A stretch of DNA of 16,626 nt. It comes from CAYLZN01 sp964387935 (GTDB lineage: Bacteria; Acidobacteriota; Vicinamibacteria; Vicinamibacterales; JAFNAJ01). Within the stretch, counting starts at the first letter, position 1. Every line of letters starts with the position of its first letter. The stretch lies in contig CAYLZN010000100.1 of the NCBI GenBank assembly GCA_964387935.1, forward strand, positions 1 to 16,626, written 5' to 3'. The position numbers and the translations under genes are program-made. Positions 1 through 7,704 of this stretch are shown one piece after another. The notes beneath the pieces are model-generated. The model did not search any database. It was not told where the DNA came from and saw nothing but the letters and a program-made list of their open reading frames with translations.

Positions 1-52
1 CCCCCCCCCCCCCCCCCCACCCCTCTTTCCCTACACGACGCTCTTCCGATCT
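1..52. other. Illumina adapter and poly-C artefact at contig end
   Basis: Bases 1-18 are all C. Bases 24-52 match the 3' 29 bases of the Illumina TruSeq Read 1 adapter and end in its GCTCTTCCGATCT tail; the few bases between are a corrupted version of the adapter's 5' part. On the opposite strand this reads as insert, then adapter, then a G run. That is what a read running past a short insert gives on a two-colour instrument, where no signal is called G. It is not genomic. The biological sequence starts at base 53. Confidence 0.97.
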
Positions 53-924
53 CCGCCGAGGTCGTCGACCGCCTGTATCGCCGGTCCGGTGCGGAGCATT
101 GGGAGCTGTCAAGAGAGCGGTTCGCGGAGGCGCTCCGTCGGGGCGTCGGACACCGGTTCCCGGCTGGCCCCCCGGATGACGTGACGCTCCTCACGTTTCT
201 CGACGGGCTGCATGTCGAGGACCTGGCGCTCGCGTGCGCGTGTCGCGATGGGTGCGAAGCGGCCTGGGCGCACTTCGCGCGCGCGATTCAGCCGCAGCTG
301 CGCGGCGCGGGGCGCGCCATGGCGGGCGCCCGGGGCGAAGAACTCGCCGACGCGCTCATGGCCGACCTGTTCGGGAGCACGACTCGCGACGGGGAGCGCC
401 GGTCGCTGCTCGACTACTTCCACGGCCGCAGCCGATTGACCACCTGGTTGAGGACGGTGCTCGCGCAGCGGCACGTGGACCGGGTGCGGACGGACCGGAA
501 GGAAGCGCCGCTCGAAGGACCGGGTCCGGCCGCTCCAGAGACGGCGGCGGCGCGGACCGTGGACCGACCGCGGTTGCTGGCCGCGTTCACCGAGCAGCTC
601 ACGCGTGCCGTCGAGGCCCTCGGCGCGGGAGATCGGCTGCGTCTGGCCTACTATCACGTGCACGGATTGACGCTGGCTCGTATCGGGCGGCTCACGGGCG
701 AGCACGAGTCGAGCGTGTCCCGCAAGCTGGACCGCGCCAGGCGCCAGGTGCGGACCAAGGTCGAGCGCGCGCTGCGCGACGAGCACGGGTTTGGATACAG
801 CGATTTGCAGCAGTGCTACGAGGACGCTGGGCGGTACGGGACCGTGGACCTGGCACGGCTGTTTCGCGAGCCGCCCACGCAAGATCCCCCCGGCACGCCG
901 TTCAAACCGCAGGACGTGTCATGA
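53..924 (+). CDS. RNA polymerase sigma-70 family factor, 5' truncated
   Basis: This directs RNA polymerase to promoters. The frame is open without a stop from the adapter junction to the TGA at 922-924, giving about 289 visible residues. The GTG at 181 is therefore probably internal and the true start lies off the contig. A region-2-like segment (RLTTWLRTVLAQRHVDRVR) is encoded around 430-490. A region-4 helix-turn-helix (LTLARIGRLTGEHESSVSRK) is encoded around 667-730 and followed by a basic helix. The spacing and the extra N-terminal sequence resemble the long, divergent sigma factors of large-genome bacteria more than a minimal ECF factor. Its stop overlaps the next gene's start (ATGA at 921-924). 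The next product is anti-sigma-like, so they are probably a co-translated regulator pair. The family call is good; the regulon is unknown. Confidence 0.8.
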
Positions 925-2009
925 CCGACCGCCACGACGCCCATGGCTTCGACACGCAGTTGTCGCGGGTGCTCGGTGCCCCGACAACGGCCAGTGCCGA
1001 TCCCTGTCCCGATGCCCAGACGCTGGCGGCGTGGCTCGACGGCTCCCTCGACACCGGAGCGCGTGTGGAGTGCGAGCGACACCTGGCAGCCTGCCTCCGC
1101 TGCCAGGCCGTACTCGCGCTGGCGGATGCTGCCAGCGAGGCCGAAGCGCCAGCCCCGGTCGTCACTGCGGTCCCCCAGCCGGCACCAGCTCGCGTCAAAC
1201 GGTTCTCCTGGCGCAAGATCGCCTGGGTCTCTGCACCGCTCGCGCTCGCCGCGTCGGCGCTGGTTGCCGTGTGGGTGTCGCGCGACGCCGCCGGCCCGGC
1301 GGCACCCGGCGAGGTCGTCCGCCAGGAGACGACCACCGCGGGAGGCGTACCGCCGCAGGTGCCGGCCGCCCCCACCGCCGAAATGGCGGAGCCGCACGCA
1401 AACGAGGCGAAGACGATCCCGCGCGCCGTGGAGCCCAAGCCGGCCCCGTCTCGGCAGGTGGCGTCCGCCGAGGCCCCCGCGTCGGCGCCGGCGTCGGCCA
1501 AGGCGTCCGGCGCCGTCGCAGGCGGGGTCGTGGGCGGGGTCGCTGCGTCGTCGCCCGCCCCGGCACCGCCTCCCGCCCTGGTCGCGTTCGAGCGTGCGGA
1601 AGAAGCGGTCGCCCAGAGCGCCCTCCGATCGGTTGTCGCGGACGAGCGCGCCAGGCGGGCCGCCGCAGACTTGCAGTGGACGTCGCCGTCCGGCCTGGTC
1701 ACCTGGACCCTGTCGGCGGACGGTCGCCTGTTCCGCCGCGTCGCCGGCACCGCGCCGGAAGTCGTGGCCTCGATGGCAACGCCCCTCACCGCGGGCGCCG
1801 CCCAGTCCGATGACATCGCGTGGGCGGTAGGCCGGCAGGGCGCCGTCTGGCGCACCATCGACGGCAGGACGTGGCAACGAGTCGCTGGTCCAACCTCGGA
1901 CGATCTGGTCGCCGTCACGGTCGGGGACAACGCGGACACGACCACCGTGGTCACGGCAACGGGACAACGGTTCACGACGCGCGACGGCGGGAAGACCTGG
2001 GCCCCCTGA
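921..2009 (+). CDS. Zinc-finger anti-sigma-like membrane protein with Ycf48-like C-terminus
   Basis: This 362-residue protein probably restrains the sigma factor encoded just upstream. The N-terminus has a zf-HC2/ZAS-type motif, H-x3-C-x2-C (H54, C58, C61), with further cysteines at 29 and 51. One transmembrane helix spans about residues 99-119. A long Ala/Pro-rich, low-complexity linker follows (about 120-215). The last 90 residues carry two Trp-rich, BNR/Ycf48-like units ending RTIDGRTWQRV and TTRDGGKTW, the beta-propeller blade signature of Ycf48 and sortilin-like proteins. By topology the zinc finger would be cytoplasmic and the propeller-like part outside the membrane. The ATG at 921 overlaps the sigma stop by four bases. 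An upstream in-frame extension exists but only shadows the sigma gene. Binding to the neighbour is inferred from motif and adjacency. Confidence 0.75.
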   Translation: MTDRHDAHGFDTQLSRVLGAPTTASADPCPDAQTLAAWLDGSLDTGARVECERHLAACLRCQAVLALADAASEAEAPAPVVTAVPQPAPARVKRFSWRKIAWVSAPLALAASALVAVWVSRDAAGPAAPGEVVRQETTTAGGVPPQVPAAPTAEMAEPHANEAKTIPRAVEPKPAPSRQVASAEAPASAPASAKASGAVAGGVVGGVAASSPAPAPPPALVAFERAEEAVAQSALRSVVADERARRAAADLQWTSPSGLVTWTLSADGRLFRRVAGTAPEVVASMATPLTAGAAQSDDIAWAVGRQGAVWRTIDGRTWQRVAGPTSDDLVAVTVGDNADTTTVVTATGQRFTTRDGGKTWAP

Positions 2010-2027
2010 GCCCGGCACTCGACGGTG

Positions 2028-2050
2028 CTATCCTCGCGAACGGATTCGCG
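2028..2050 (+). promoter_or_regulatory. Possible extended -10 and hairpin before pncB
   Basis: The 42-base gap before the pncB start holds TGCTATCCT (2026-2034), which resembles an extended -10 box. A perfect 6-bp stem CGCGAA/TTCGCG with a CGGA loop (2035-2050) follows. The hairpin ends one base before the ATG and there is no recognisable Shine-Dalgarno sequence. This could mean a very short leader or structure-controlled translation. No convincing -35 box is seen, so this is tentative. Confidence 0.25.
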
Positions 2051-2051
2051 C

Positions 2052-3398
2052 ATGCCGACCAGCGCCCTCGCCACCGATCTCTACGAACTGACGATGCTGG
2101 CGGGCTACGACATCATCGAAGTCGACGCGCGCGCGACCTTCGAGCTCTCCGTCCGTCGGCTGCCCCCCAACCGCGCCTTCCTGGTCGCGGCGGGGCTCGA
2201 ACAGGCGCTCGAGTACCTGGAATCCCTGCAGTTCCTCCCCGAACAGATCGCCTGGTTGCGGAGCCTGCCCACCTTCCAGGGCGTCTCGGCCCACTTCTTC
2301 GACCACACGCTCGCGCGCCTCCGCTTCACGGGCGATGTCTGGGCCGTGCCCGAAGGGACGCCCATGTTCAGCTTCGAGCCCCTCTTGCGCGTGACGGCGC
2401 CGCTGGCCGAGGCGCAGCTCGTCGAGACGGCCCTGCTCGGGCTCATCACGTTCCAGACATCCATCGCGTCGAAGGCTGCGCGAATCGTCCGCGCGGCACA
2501 TGGGCGGCCGGTCATGGAGTTCGGCAGCCGGCGGGCGCACGGACCCGATGCGGCGCTGCATGCGGCGCGGGCGGCCTACCTCGCCGGCTGCGCGGCAACG
2601 TCGAACGTGGAGGCGGGCTACCGCTTCGGCGTGCCGCTGGCCGGCACCATGGCGCATTCCTGGGTGAAGACGTTCCCCAGCGAGACCTCCGCCTTCCGGG
2701 CGTTCATGGACGTCTTCGGGGAACGCGCGGTGCTGCTGATCGACACCTACGACACCCTTCAAGCGGCACGCCGCATCGTCGCCGAGGGACTGAGGCCGTC
2801 GGCGGTGCGCCTGGACAGCGGCGATCTCGTGGCGCTGAGCCGGGAAGTCCGGCAGATCTTCGACGCGGGCGGCCTGTCGCACACGCGCATCCTGGCCAGC
2901 GGGGATCTCGACGAGTGGGCGATCACCGAACTGCTGGCGGCCCAGGCGCCGATCGACGGGTTCGGGGTCGGCACGTCGCTCAGCACGTCGATGGATGCGC
3001 CGGCCCTCGGCGGTATCTACAAGCTCGTCGAGATCGAGCGCGCGGGCATGGACATCCCCGTGATGAAGCTCAGCGGCGGCAAGCCTTCGTTCCCGGGACG
3101 CAAGCAGGTCTGGCGCCACGGGCACGACGGGCACGCCGTCCGCGACACGATCGGCCTCCACGACGAGCCCGCTCCAGCGGGGGCGGAGCCGCTGCTGCAG
3201 CCGGTGATGCGCGGAGGCCATCGCCTGCCCGCGCGACCATCGCTCGCGGCGAGCCGCGTCCATCACGCGTCGCAGATCGCGACGCTCCCCGAGGCCCTGC
3301 GCAGTCTCGATCCGCCAGTCCAGTTCCCCGTCGCGATGTCGCCCGCGCTTGACGCCCTCGCGACGAGAACCATCGCGCACCTGACGAGCCCATCATGA
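2052..3398 (+). CDS. pncB: Nicotinate phosphoribosyltransferase
   Basis: This cytoplasmic enzyme joins nicotinate to PRPP to make nicotinate mononucleotide, with ATP hydrolysis, in the Preiss-Handler NAD salvage route. The 448-residue product has the family opening TDLYELTM (residues 8-15), a GTMAHSW segment whose H202 matches the autophosphorylated histidine, RLDSGDL (253-259), LASGDLDEW (281-289) and the phosphate-binding GFGVGTSL (303-310). The length is normal for the family. I chose the ATG at 2052 over an in-frame GTG at 2025 because TDLYELTM normally lies within the first ten or so residues. The stop overlaps the next gene's start by four bases (ATGA at 3395-3398), so the nucleoside kinase downstream is probably co-translated. 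Both are nucleotide-salvage enzymes. Confidence 0.93.
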   Translation: MPTSALATDLYELTMLAGYDIIEVDARATFELSVRRLPPNRAFLVAAGLEQALEYLESLQFLPEQIAWLRSLPTFQGVSAHFFDHTLARLRFTGDVWAVPEGTPMFSFEPLLRVTAPLAEAQLVETALLGLITFQTSIASKAARIVRAAHGRPVMEFGSRRAHGPDAALHAARAAYLAGCAATSNVEAGYRFGVPLAGTMAHSWVKTFPSETSAFRAFMDVFGERAVLLIDTYDTLQAARRIVAEGLRPSAVRLDSGDLVALSREVRQIFDAGGLSHTRILASGDLDEWAITELLAAQAPIDGFGVGTSLSTSMDAPALGGIYKLVEIERAGMDIPVMKLSGGKPSFPGRKQVWRHGHDGHAVRDTIGLHDEPAPAGAEPLLQPVMRGGHRLPARPSLAASRVHHASQIATLPEALRSLDPPVQFPVAMSPALDALATRTIAHLTSPS

Positions 3399-5122
3399 CC
3401 TCTGCCCACATCACGAGCGGCCAGCCCCGGGAGCGTGTCCAGGCCCGCCTGCCGGACGGCCGCATCTTCGAGGCGCCACCGGGAACGCGGCTCCACGAAC
3501 TCCTGCAGGTGGCCGCCGGCAGCGACGAGCGTCGGCCAGTCGCCGCCGTGGTGGATGGCGAACTGACGGAGTCCACCGCGCCGCTGCGTGTCGATTCCGA
3601 CGTCGTCCCCGTCACGCTCGGTGACGGCGAGGGGATGCGGATCTACCGCCGCTCGCTGGTGTGCCTGCTCATCACCGCCACGGCCGAGGTCTTCCCCGAG
3701 GCCCACGTGGTCGTCGACCATTCGGCGACGACGGTCGGGGCCTACTACTGCTGGGTGGCCGGGCGGCCGCCCTTCACGCAGGTCGATCTCGATCGGATCA
3801 GCACGCGGATGCGGGAGATCGTGCGCGCGGATGCGCCGTTGGAGAAGACGAAGGTCGCCAAGGCGGACGCGATGGCGCTGTTCACCGCGCGCGGTGAGCA
3901 CGACAAGGCCCGGCTGCTCGGGCACCGCCCGAAGCCGACCCTCAATCTCTACGAACTGCGCGGGCGCCGCGACTACTTCCAGGGATACATGGTGCCGTCA
4001 GCGGGCTGTCTCGCCGTCTTCGCCCTGCACGCGCATCCCCCGGGGTTCATGCTGCAGTTTCCCCACCAGAGCACGCCGACCCGCCTCGAGTCGATCACGC
4101 CGTATCCGAAGCTGTTCGCGGTGTTCGACGAGTACGGGCGATGGCTCGAGCGACTGGGCATCCGGGGGGTCGGGGCGCTGAACGATGCGATCGAGGAGGG
4201 ACGGCTGCCCGAGATTTCGCTGGTGGGAGAAGCGTTGCACGAGGCGCGGATCGCACGGATCGCGGCGGACGTCGCCGCCCGGGCCGATCGCATCCGCGTG
4301 GTCCTGATCGCCGGGCCTTCGTCGTCGGGCAAGACGACGTTCTCCAAGCGCCTCGGCGTGCAGTTGCTCGTCAACGGGGTGCGGCCGTATCCCCTTGGTC
4401 TCGACGACTACTTCCGGGACCGCCACCTGACGCCGCGGGACGACAAGGGAGATTACGACTACGAGCACCTCGACGCGCTCGACGTGGCGCTGTTCAACGA
4501 GCACCTCGTGAAGCTCGTGGCCGGCCAGCCCGTCGAACTCCCGCACTACAACTTCAGAACGGGCTCGCGCGAGCGCGGCGCCACGGTGACGCTCGACGGC
4601 GAGAGCATCCTGATCATCGAGGGCATCCACGGGCTGAACCCGGCGCTGCTGCCGGCGCTCCCGTCGGATCGCGTGTATCGGATCTACGCCTCCGCACTGA
4701 CGCAGCTCAATCTCGATCGGCACAACCGAGTCGGGACGACGGACTGCCGGCTGATCCGGCGGCTGGTGCGGGATGCGGCCACGCGCGGGTACGATGCCGT
4801 GGCCACGCTGAAGCGGTGGCCGTCGGTGGTGGCGGGAGAGAAGCGCTGGATCTTCCCGTTCCAGGAGAACAGCGACGCGGTGTTCAACTCGGCACTGGCG
4901 CACGAGCTCGCCGTGCTGCGGCCCCTCGCGGAGCCGCTGCTGCTCCAGGTCCAGCCGGGCACGCCAGAGCACATCGAGGCGAGGCGGCTGCTGTCGTTCC
5001 TCAAGTGGTTCAAGACGGCACCCACCGACGTGGTCCCCGGGACCTCGATTCTGCGGGAGTTCGCGGGGCGGTCGGCGCTCGAGTCCTTCAACTTCGCGCC
5101 GTTGCCGTCGCGGCCGCGGTAG
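3395..5122 (+). CDS. TGS-domain nucleoside (uridine) kinase
   Basis: This is a three-part protein of 575 residues. Residues about 15-80 form a TGS-like domain (LPDGRIFEAPPGTRLHELL). Residues about 90-200 resemble the second additional domain of threonyl-tRNA synthetase (VVVDHSATTVGAYYCW, then a segment rich in K and E). From about 300 there is a P-loop kinase of the uridine kinase/phosphoribulokinase family. It has Walker A GPSSSGKT (307-314), the substrate-loop LGLDDYFRDRHLTPRDDKGDYDY and the Walker-B-like SILIIEGIHGLNP. The family probably phosphorylates a nucleoside with ATP; uridine is the usual guess but the substrate is not proven by sequence. The product is complete and ends just before the corrupted gap region. 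Linkage to pncB suggests nucleotide salvage. Confidence 0.87.
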   Translation: MTSAHITSGQPRERVQARLPDGRIFEAPPGTRLHELLQVAAGSDERRPVAAVVDGELTESTAPLRVDSDVVPVTLGDGEGMRIYRRSLVCLLITATAEVFPEAHVVVDHSATTVGAYYCWVAGRPPFTQVDLDRISTRMREIVRADAPLEKTKVAKADAMALFTARGEHDKARLLGHRPKPTLNLYELRGRRDYFQGYMVPSAGCLAVFALHAHPPGFMLQFPHQSTPTRLESITPYPKLFAVFDEYGRWLERLGIRGVGALNDAIEEGRLPEISLVGEALHEARIARIAADVAARADRIRVVLIAGPSSSGKTTFSKRLGVQLLVNGVRPYPLGLDDYFRDRHLTPRDDKGDYDYEHLDALDVALFNEHLVKLVAGQPVELPHYNFRTGSRERGATVTLDGESILIIEGIHGLNPALLPALPSDRVYRIYASALTQLNLDRHNRVGTTDCRLIRRLVRDAATRGYDAVATLKRWPSVVAGEKRWIFPFQENSDAVFNSALAHELAVLRPLAEPLLLQVQPGTPEHIEARRLLSFLKWFKTAPTDVVPGTSILREFAGRSALESFNFAPLPSRPR

Positions 5123-5430
5123 GGCTGGGGACTGCCGGAAACCCGGCGCACAAGGGGTCGGGGGGGGGGGATTGGGCGGTTTGTGACACGGGGGCGGGGG
5201 GAGAACCCCCCAAAAAAAACCCCCCCCCCCCCCCGNNNNNNNNNNGCGGGGCGGGGGGGGGGTGGGTTCGTGCGGTACCCGGGGCCCTCGGGGGGGGGGT
5301 TTTCTTTTTGGATTTTTGTCCCCGGGGGGGGGTGTCAATTTTCCCCTTTGCCCACCCCCGACCCCCGCCTTTCCCCCCTCCGGGCACAGTCGTTGCAGTT
5401 CGCCACCCCGGACGCCCCCCCAGTCGAGCC
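5123..5430. other. Scaffold gap in corrupted homopolymer sequence
   Basis: No gene is supported here. Ten Ns lie at 5236-5245. From about 5158 to 5395 both flanks consist of long G, C, A and T runs (for example 14 or more C before the Ns, and G10 followed by T4 and T5 runs after them). The pattern matches low-quality read ends, not coding or regulatory DNA. The true distance between the kinase gene and the histidine kinase gene is unknown. The latter's promoter and ribosome site cannot be read. An open frame running across the Ns has no meaning. Confidence 0.9.
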
Positions 5431-7116
5431 ATGCCGACTCCGTCCGTCACAGCCGGGGCCCCCACACCGCCCGCTCCTCCGGATGCCCGTATCTGGAACC
5501 GGCTCGGGGTCCGTCTGGCACTGGCCATCGCCCTCGTCACCCTTGCCGCCACCGCCGCGCTCCTGCTGTTGATGCTCCGCACCCAGGAGAACCACCTGAT
5601 CGGCCTCGTCGTCCAGCAGACGGATCTCGTCAGCGACACGATCCGCAGCACGACGTACGACGACATGCTCCAGGACCGGCGCGACGCGGTCTACCGGATG
5701 ATCGAAGCGATCGGGCAGCAGCCGCACGTCGAACGCGTCCGCATCTTCAACAAGGAGGGTCGGATCACCTACTCGACCGAGGCGGCAGAAACCGGCACCT
5801 TCGTGGACAAGCGCGCCGAGTCCTGCTACGCGTGCCACGCCGCCAATCAGCCCATCGTGCGGCCCAACCTGACCTCACGCGTACGGACCTTCGAGCGCGG
5901 CGGGACTCGCGTGCTCGGCATGGTCGCGCCCATCTACAACGACCAGCGCTGCTCGTCGGCCGACTGCCACGTCCACCCCGAGTCGCAGCGCGTGCTCGGC
6001 GTGGTCGACTTCTCCGTCTCGCTCGCCCCCGTCGAGGCGGACATGCGCGATCTGCGCCGCAAGACCATCCTCATCGGGAGCCTCGTGTTCCTGCTCGCCT
6101 CCGGGCTGATCGCGTTCGTCGTGCGCCGATGGGTCGTGCGGCCCGTGCACCAGCTGAAGAAGGCCACGCGACGGCTGGCAACCGGGGACCTGTCGTACCA
6201 GGTGCCGGTGCGCAGCACGGGCGAACTTGCCGAACTCGAGCGGTCCTTCAACGACATGGCCCAGACCCTGGCGGGCACGCGCGCCGAACGACTGCGCCTG
6301 CTCGAATCGCTCGAGCAGCAGGTCGAGGAGCGCACCGCCGAGCTCAAGCGCGCGCAGCAGCAGTTGATCCGTTCCGAGAAGCTCTCGTCGCTCGGCCGGC
6401 TCGCCGCGTCGATCGCCCACGAGATCAACAATCCCCTGGCGGGCATCCTCACCTACGCGCGCCTGCTGATCCGGACGCTCGACGATCCCAAGGCGGAAGA
6501 CCCGGCGAAGGTCTCGGCGGTGAAGAACCTCAAGCTGGTGCAGCGCGAAACGGAGCGCTGCACCGCCATCGTCCGGAACCTGCTGGATTTCGCGCGCGAG
6601 CGCCCCCTGGATCTGAAGGACGTGTCGGTCAACCAGGTCATCCAGGAAGCGCTCGTCCTGGTGGGCAACCAGGCGCGACTCGCCAACATCGAACTGGTGA
6701 AGGACCTCCCCGACGTTCCGCCGGTCCACGGGGACTTCGGACAGCTGCGCCAGGCGCTGATCAACCTGCTCATCAACGCCTGCGATGCCATGCCGACCGG
6801 TGGCCGTCTCGAGATTGCGACCCGTCACCTCGCGTCCGGCCAGGTGGAGGTGGAGGTCACGGACTCCGGGTGCGGCATCCCGAAGGAACACCTGGCCAAG
6901 GTGCTCGACCCCTTCTTCACGACCAAGGACAAGGGCACGGGGCTCGGGTTGTCGGTCGTCTACGGCATCGTCGAGCGCCACGGCGGCACGATCGACATCG
7001 CGAGCGAAGTGGGCACCGGCACCACCGTGTCAATCCGCCTGCCGGCGTCTGGGGCTTCGGGCGAGGCGCCCGCCGTCGCCGCCGGAAAGGCCCACGGATC
7101 GCGGTCGGTGGCATGA
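5431..7116 (+). CDS. Sensor histidine kinase with c-type haem motifs in its periplasmic domain
   Basis: This 561-residue inner-membrane kinase probably senses redox state or a haem ligand and phosphorylates the regulator encoded at 7667. TM1 is about residues 28-49 and TM2 about 212-231. The periplasmic domain between them has CYACH (132-136), a canonical CxxCH haem c attachment site, and CSSADCH (174-180), a CX4CH variant seen in some multihaem cytochromes. A HAMP domain (about 232-285) and a coiled coil follow. The kinase core has the H-box ASIAHEINNPLAG with H330, the N-box LINLLINACDAM, DSGCGI and PFFTTKDKGTGLGLSVV. The ATG at 5431 gives a normal short cytoplasmic N-terminus. The upstream region is corrupted, so start and promoter are uncertain. 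The protease gene begins three bases after the stop. Haem binding is inferred from the motifs. Confidence 0.88.
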   Translation: MPTPSVTAGAPTPPAPPDARIWNRLGVRLALAIALVTLAATAALLLLMLRTQENHLIGLVVQQTDLVSDTIRSTTYDDMLQDRRDAVYRMIEAIGQQPHVERVRIFNKEGRITYSTEAAETGTFVDKRAESCYACHAANQPIVRPNLTSRVRTFERGGTRVLGMVAPIYNDQRCSSADCHVHPESQRVLGVVDFSVSLAPVEADMRDLRRKTILIGSLVFLLASGLIAFVVRRWVVRPVHQLKKATRRLATGDLSYQVPVRSTGELAELERSFNDMAQTLAGTRAERLRLLESLEQQVEERTAELKRAQQQLIRSEKLSSLGRLAASIAHEINNPLAGILTYARLLIRTLDDPKAEDPAKVSAVKNLKLVQRETERCTAIVRNLLDFARERPLDLKDVSVNQVIQEALVLVGNQARLANIELVKDLPDVPPVHGDFGQLRQALINLLINACDAMPTGGRLEIATRHLASGQVEVEVTDSGCGIPKEHLAKVLDPFFTTKDKGTGLGLSVVYGIVERHGGTIDIASEVGTGTTVSIRLPASGASGEAPAVAAGKAHGSRSVA

Positions 7117-7119
7117 GTC

Positions 7120-7704
7120 ATGAGCGCCATCTTCCTGTGGTGGATCGGGGCCAGCCCGTCCCCGGATCGCACGCTCGAAGACGTGCGCGCTCATGTGCAG
7201 CGCGTGTACGGGCTGCCCGCCGTGCTCTGGCCTGGCGTCGAGCGCCCCAACGACACGTTCGATCCGCGGCGCGGCCAGCATGCGTCGGGCCGGGTGCTCG
7301 AGTGGCTGCTGCGGCACAGGCCGGCCGGCGCCGTGCGCACCCTCGGCCTGACCGACGTGGATCTGTTCATCCCGATCCTGACCTTCGTGTACGGCGAGGC
7401 CCAGTTGAACGGGCCCGTCGCGGTGGTCTCGACGGCGCGCCTCGGGGGCGTGCCGGGCGCCGCGGGCGCGCGGCTGCTCGGGGCCAGGCTCGCGAAAGAG
7501 GCCGTGCACGAGCTCGGGCACACCTTCGGGCTGCTCCACTGCGACGCGCTGCGATGCGCGATGAAGCGATCGGTGAACGTGGCCGCCATCGATTCAAAGG
7601 CGACAACCCTCTGCGGCGACTGCCGCACCCTGCTGCTCGAGCGCTCGCTCGAGCAGGAGAACGACCATGAGCAAGGACCGCACGCGCATCCTGATCGTCG
7701 ATGA
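7120..7704 (+). CDS. amzA: Archaemetzincin-family zinc metalloprotease
   Basis: The 194-residue product carries the archaemetzincin signature HELGHTFGLLHCDALRCAM. H130, H134 and H140 would bind the catalytic zinc, with E131 as general base. C141, C146, C165 and C168 would bind the second, structural zinc. The methionine of the Met-turn (M148) follows. Length and motif spacing agree with the family. No signal peptide is evident, so the protein should be cytoplasmic. The natural substrate of this family is poorly known. The gene starts three bases after the histidine kinase stop. Its last 38 bases overlap the start of the response regulator, so it is locked into the two-component operon. The last 12 or so residues (after SLEQE) may be an unconstrained tail created by that overlap. 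Confidence 0.9.
   Translation: MSAIFLWWIGASPSPDRTLEDVRAHVQRVYGLPAVLWPGVERPNDTFDPRRGQHASGRVLEWLLRHRPAGAVRTLGLTDVDLFIPILTFVYGEAQLNGPVAVVSTARLGGVPGAAGARLLGARLAKEAVHELGHTFGLLHCDALRCAMKRSVNVAAIDSKATTLCGDCRTLLLERSLEQENDHEQGPHAHPDRR

Noticed and set aside
181..924. GTG at 181 as the true start of the sigma factor
   Set aside because: The same frame is open with protein-like sequence back to the adapter junction at 53, so the start is more likely off the contig.
816..2074. Long minus-strand and alternative plus-strand frames opposite the anti-sigma gene
   Set aside because: Composition is Arg/Gly-rich and without domains, as expected for shadow frames in GC-rich DNA.
4141..7116. A 991-codon open frame running across the N gap
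   Set aside because: It joins an alternative frame of the kinase gene, the Ns and the histidine kinase frame. The real kinase ends at 5122 and the histidine kinase starts at 5431.
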